Shown here piece by piece: positions 62,630-64,000 of a DNA stretch of 64,000 nt. Source of the DNA: Rhizobium sp. PP-CC-3A-592 (GTDB lineage: Bacteria > Pseudomonadota > Alphaproteobacteria > Rhizobiales > Rhizobiaceae). The notes below the pieces were generated by a model. That model made no database searches and was not told the origin of the DNA. It saw only the letters and a list, made by a program, of their open reading frames with translations. Every line of letters starts with the position of its first letter. Positions within the stretch are counted from its first letter, which is position 1. The position numbers and the translations under genes were made by a program. Location of the stretch: positions 1 through 64,000 of the forward strand of contig NZ_QJSR01000005.1 of NCBI RefSeq assembly GCF_003217095.1, read 5' to 3'.

Positions 62630-64000
62630 TCAGTCTGCCTTGCGGCGGGCCGGGAAGAGGATGACGTCGCGGATCGACGGGGCGTTGGTCAACAGCATCA
62701 CCAGGCGATCGACGCCGATGCCGAGACCGCCTGCGGGCGGCATGCCCTGGTCGATCGCGTCGAGAAAGTCGTCGTCGAGCTGCTTTTCCTTCTCGCCGCG
62801 GGCATGGGCCTGCTCGAGCTGCTCCACCATGCGGCGGCGCTGTTCTTCCGGATCGTTGAGTTCCGAGAAGGCGTTGCCGACTTCCCAGGCATTGCAATAG
62901 GTCTCGAAGCGTTCGACCAGACGCGGCTCGCCGGGCACTTCCTTGGCAAAGGGCGAGATGTCCTTGGGGAAATGCGTGACGTGGCTCGGCTGGATCAGCG
63001 TGCCCTCGACCTTCTCCTCGAAGATGAAGGCGAGGCATTCGCCCCAGGTCCAGTCCTTCTCGATCTCGAAGCCGGCCGCCTTGGCGGCGGCGCGCGCCTC
63101 CTCGTCGGTCTTGATGGCGAGGAAATCGATGCCGGTAACTTGCTTGACGGCATCCGGCATGGGGACGCGCTTGAACGGTCCGGCAAACGACAGCGTCTTG
63201 TCGCCGAATGTCACCTCGGTCGAGCCGTGAATGGCCATCGCGAGCGAGGAGAACAGGCGCTCGACGAGGTCCATGATGTCCTCGTAATCGGCATAGGCCC
63301 AGTAGCACTCCATCATCGTGAACTCGGGATTGTGCCGGGTGGAGACGCCTTCGTTGCGGAAGTTGCGGTTGACCTCAAACACCTTGTCGGCGAGGCCCGA
63401 GACCAGCGTGCGCTTCAGGAACAGTTCCGGCGCGATGCGCAGATACATGTCGAGCTTCAGCGTGTTGTGGTGCGTCTTGAAGGGCTCGGCGGTCGCGCCG
63501 CCATAGACGGAATGCAGCATGGGGGTCTCGACCTCCATGAAGCCGTCTTCTTCCATGAATCGGCGGATGCCGGAGATGATGCGGGCGCGCTGCTGGAAGC
63601 GGAGTTTCGAGTCCTCGTTGGTGAGAATGTCGAGGTGCCGCTTGCGGTAGCGCAGTTCGATATCCGACAGGCCGTGCCACTTCTCCGGCATCGGCAGCAG
63701 CGCCTTGGTCAGCATGGTGATCTCTTGCGCATTGATCGTCAGTTCGCCGCGCTTGGTGCGGCGCACGATGCCGGTGACGCCGATGATGTCGCCGATATCG
63801 ACCATCGGCAGCAGCGCGCGGGCTTCTTCGGGCGTCGTGTCCTTGTGCGAGAAGATCTGGATCTTAGCCCCGGCATCGCGGATGTCCATGAACATGCCGG
63901 AATTGCGCGACGAGAAGACGCGGCCGGCAACGGTGACCACATCCTCGGTCACGGCGTCCGCCTCCAGCCCTTCGTATTTCTCGGCAAGCTTACCGTTGGT
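62630..64000 (-). CDS. lysS: Lysyl-tRNA synthetase, class II (N terminus outside window)
   Basis: The frame runs unbroken to the last base of the window, giving the last 456 residues; only the first few dozen residues are missing. The N-terminal OB-fold anticodon-binding domain (GRVFSSRNSGMFMDIRD) is followed by the class II core with motif 2 (FRNEGVSTRHNPEFTMMECY) and motif 3 (GGLGIGVDRLVMLLT). The protein charges tRNA-Lys in the cytoplasm. Family features are intact and no editing domain is expected. Confidence 0.95.
   Translation of the reverse strand, partial: TNGKLAEKYEGLEADAVTEDVVTVAGRVFSSRNSGMFMDIRDAGAKIQIFSHKDTTPEEARALLPMVDIGDIIGVTGIVRRTKRGELTINAQEITMLTKALLPMPEKWHGLSDIELRYRKRHLDILTNEDSKLRFQQRARIISGIRRFMEEDGFMEVETPMLHSVYGGATAEPFKTHHNTLKLDMYLRIAPELFLKRTLVSGLADKVFEVNRNFRNEGVSTRHNPEFTMMECYWAYADYEDIMDLVERLFSSLAMAIHGSTEVTFGDKTLSFAGPFKRVPMPDAVKQVTGIDFLAIKTDEEARAAAKAAGFEIEKDWTWGECLAFIFEEKVEGTLIQPSHVTHFPKDISPFAKEVPGEPRLVERFETYCNAWEVGNAFSELNDPEEQRRRMVEQLEQAHARGEKEKQLDDDFLDAIDQGMPPAGGLGIGVDRLVMLLTNAPSIRDVILFPARRKAD

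Overview
The window is chromosomal DNA of an alphaproteobacterium, most likely Rhizobiaceae (Rhizobium/Agrobacterium/Shinella-like). This is inferred from high GC, a fused phaAB-type Mrp antiporter, the aerobic cobFGHIJKLM set, an amino acid:[carrier protein] ligase cassette known from Agrobacterium and Bradyrhizobium, and two short palindromic intergenic repeats of a kind scattered through rhizobial genomes. Genes are tightly packed with many 1-4 nt start/stop overlaps. No tRNA, rRNA, IS element, prophage or CRISPR array was seen.

Layout. 1-5369: chemotaxis block (end of an MCP, cheW, cheR, cheB, a ParA-like ATPase, and an opposite-strand soluble MCP-like protein). 5666-6184: dps, ending in a strong bidirectional terminator. 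6276-9722: dTDP-L-rhamnose genes rfbA-D-B-C. 9841-17382: surface-polysaccharide accessory genes (two glycosyltransferase proteins, an ABC protein with an apparently dead ATPase domain, a tandem alpha/beta hydrolase). 17424-23263: a five-gene minus-strand operon, carrier protein > acyl-CoA dehydrogenase-like > amino acid:carrier ligase > DUF1839 > GH2 glycosidase. This is the most unusual unit here. 23591-30841: exopolysaccharide export and assembly (Wzc/ExoP-like co-polymerase without a kinase motif, polymerase-like membrane protein, GH5 glycanase, GT4 transferase, Wzx-like flippase). 31200-36996: purU, the molybdate genes modE and modABC, ung and a DMT exporter. 37208-40332: type I secretion ABC protein plus HlyD adaptor. 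40584-47846: cobF-M, with cobK on the opposite strand. 47843-53864: phaAB-C-D-E-F-G cation/proton antiporter. 54272-64000: NodT-type outer-membrane factor, ATP-dependent DNA ligase with partner exonuclease, nucleoside hydrolase, D-amino-acid dehydrogenase-like flavoprotein, an uncharacterised membrane-anchored protein, and lysS running off the end.

How they fit together. dTDP-rhamnose supply, the glycosyltransferases, polymerase, flippase, co-polymerase and glycanase look like one rhamnose-containing surface polysaccharide system, interrupted by the amino acid:carrier-protein operon. That position, and the glycosidase at the operon's end, suggest the operon makes or handles an aminoacyl-type decoration; this is inference. 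Several proteins here (ABC protein, co-polymerase, hydrolase N-domain, MCP-like protein) keep a fold but have lost the motif expected for activity.
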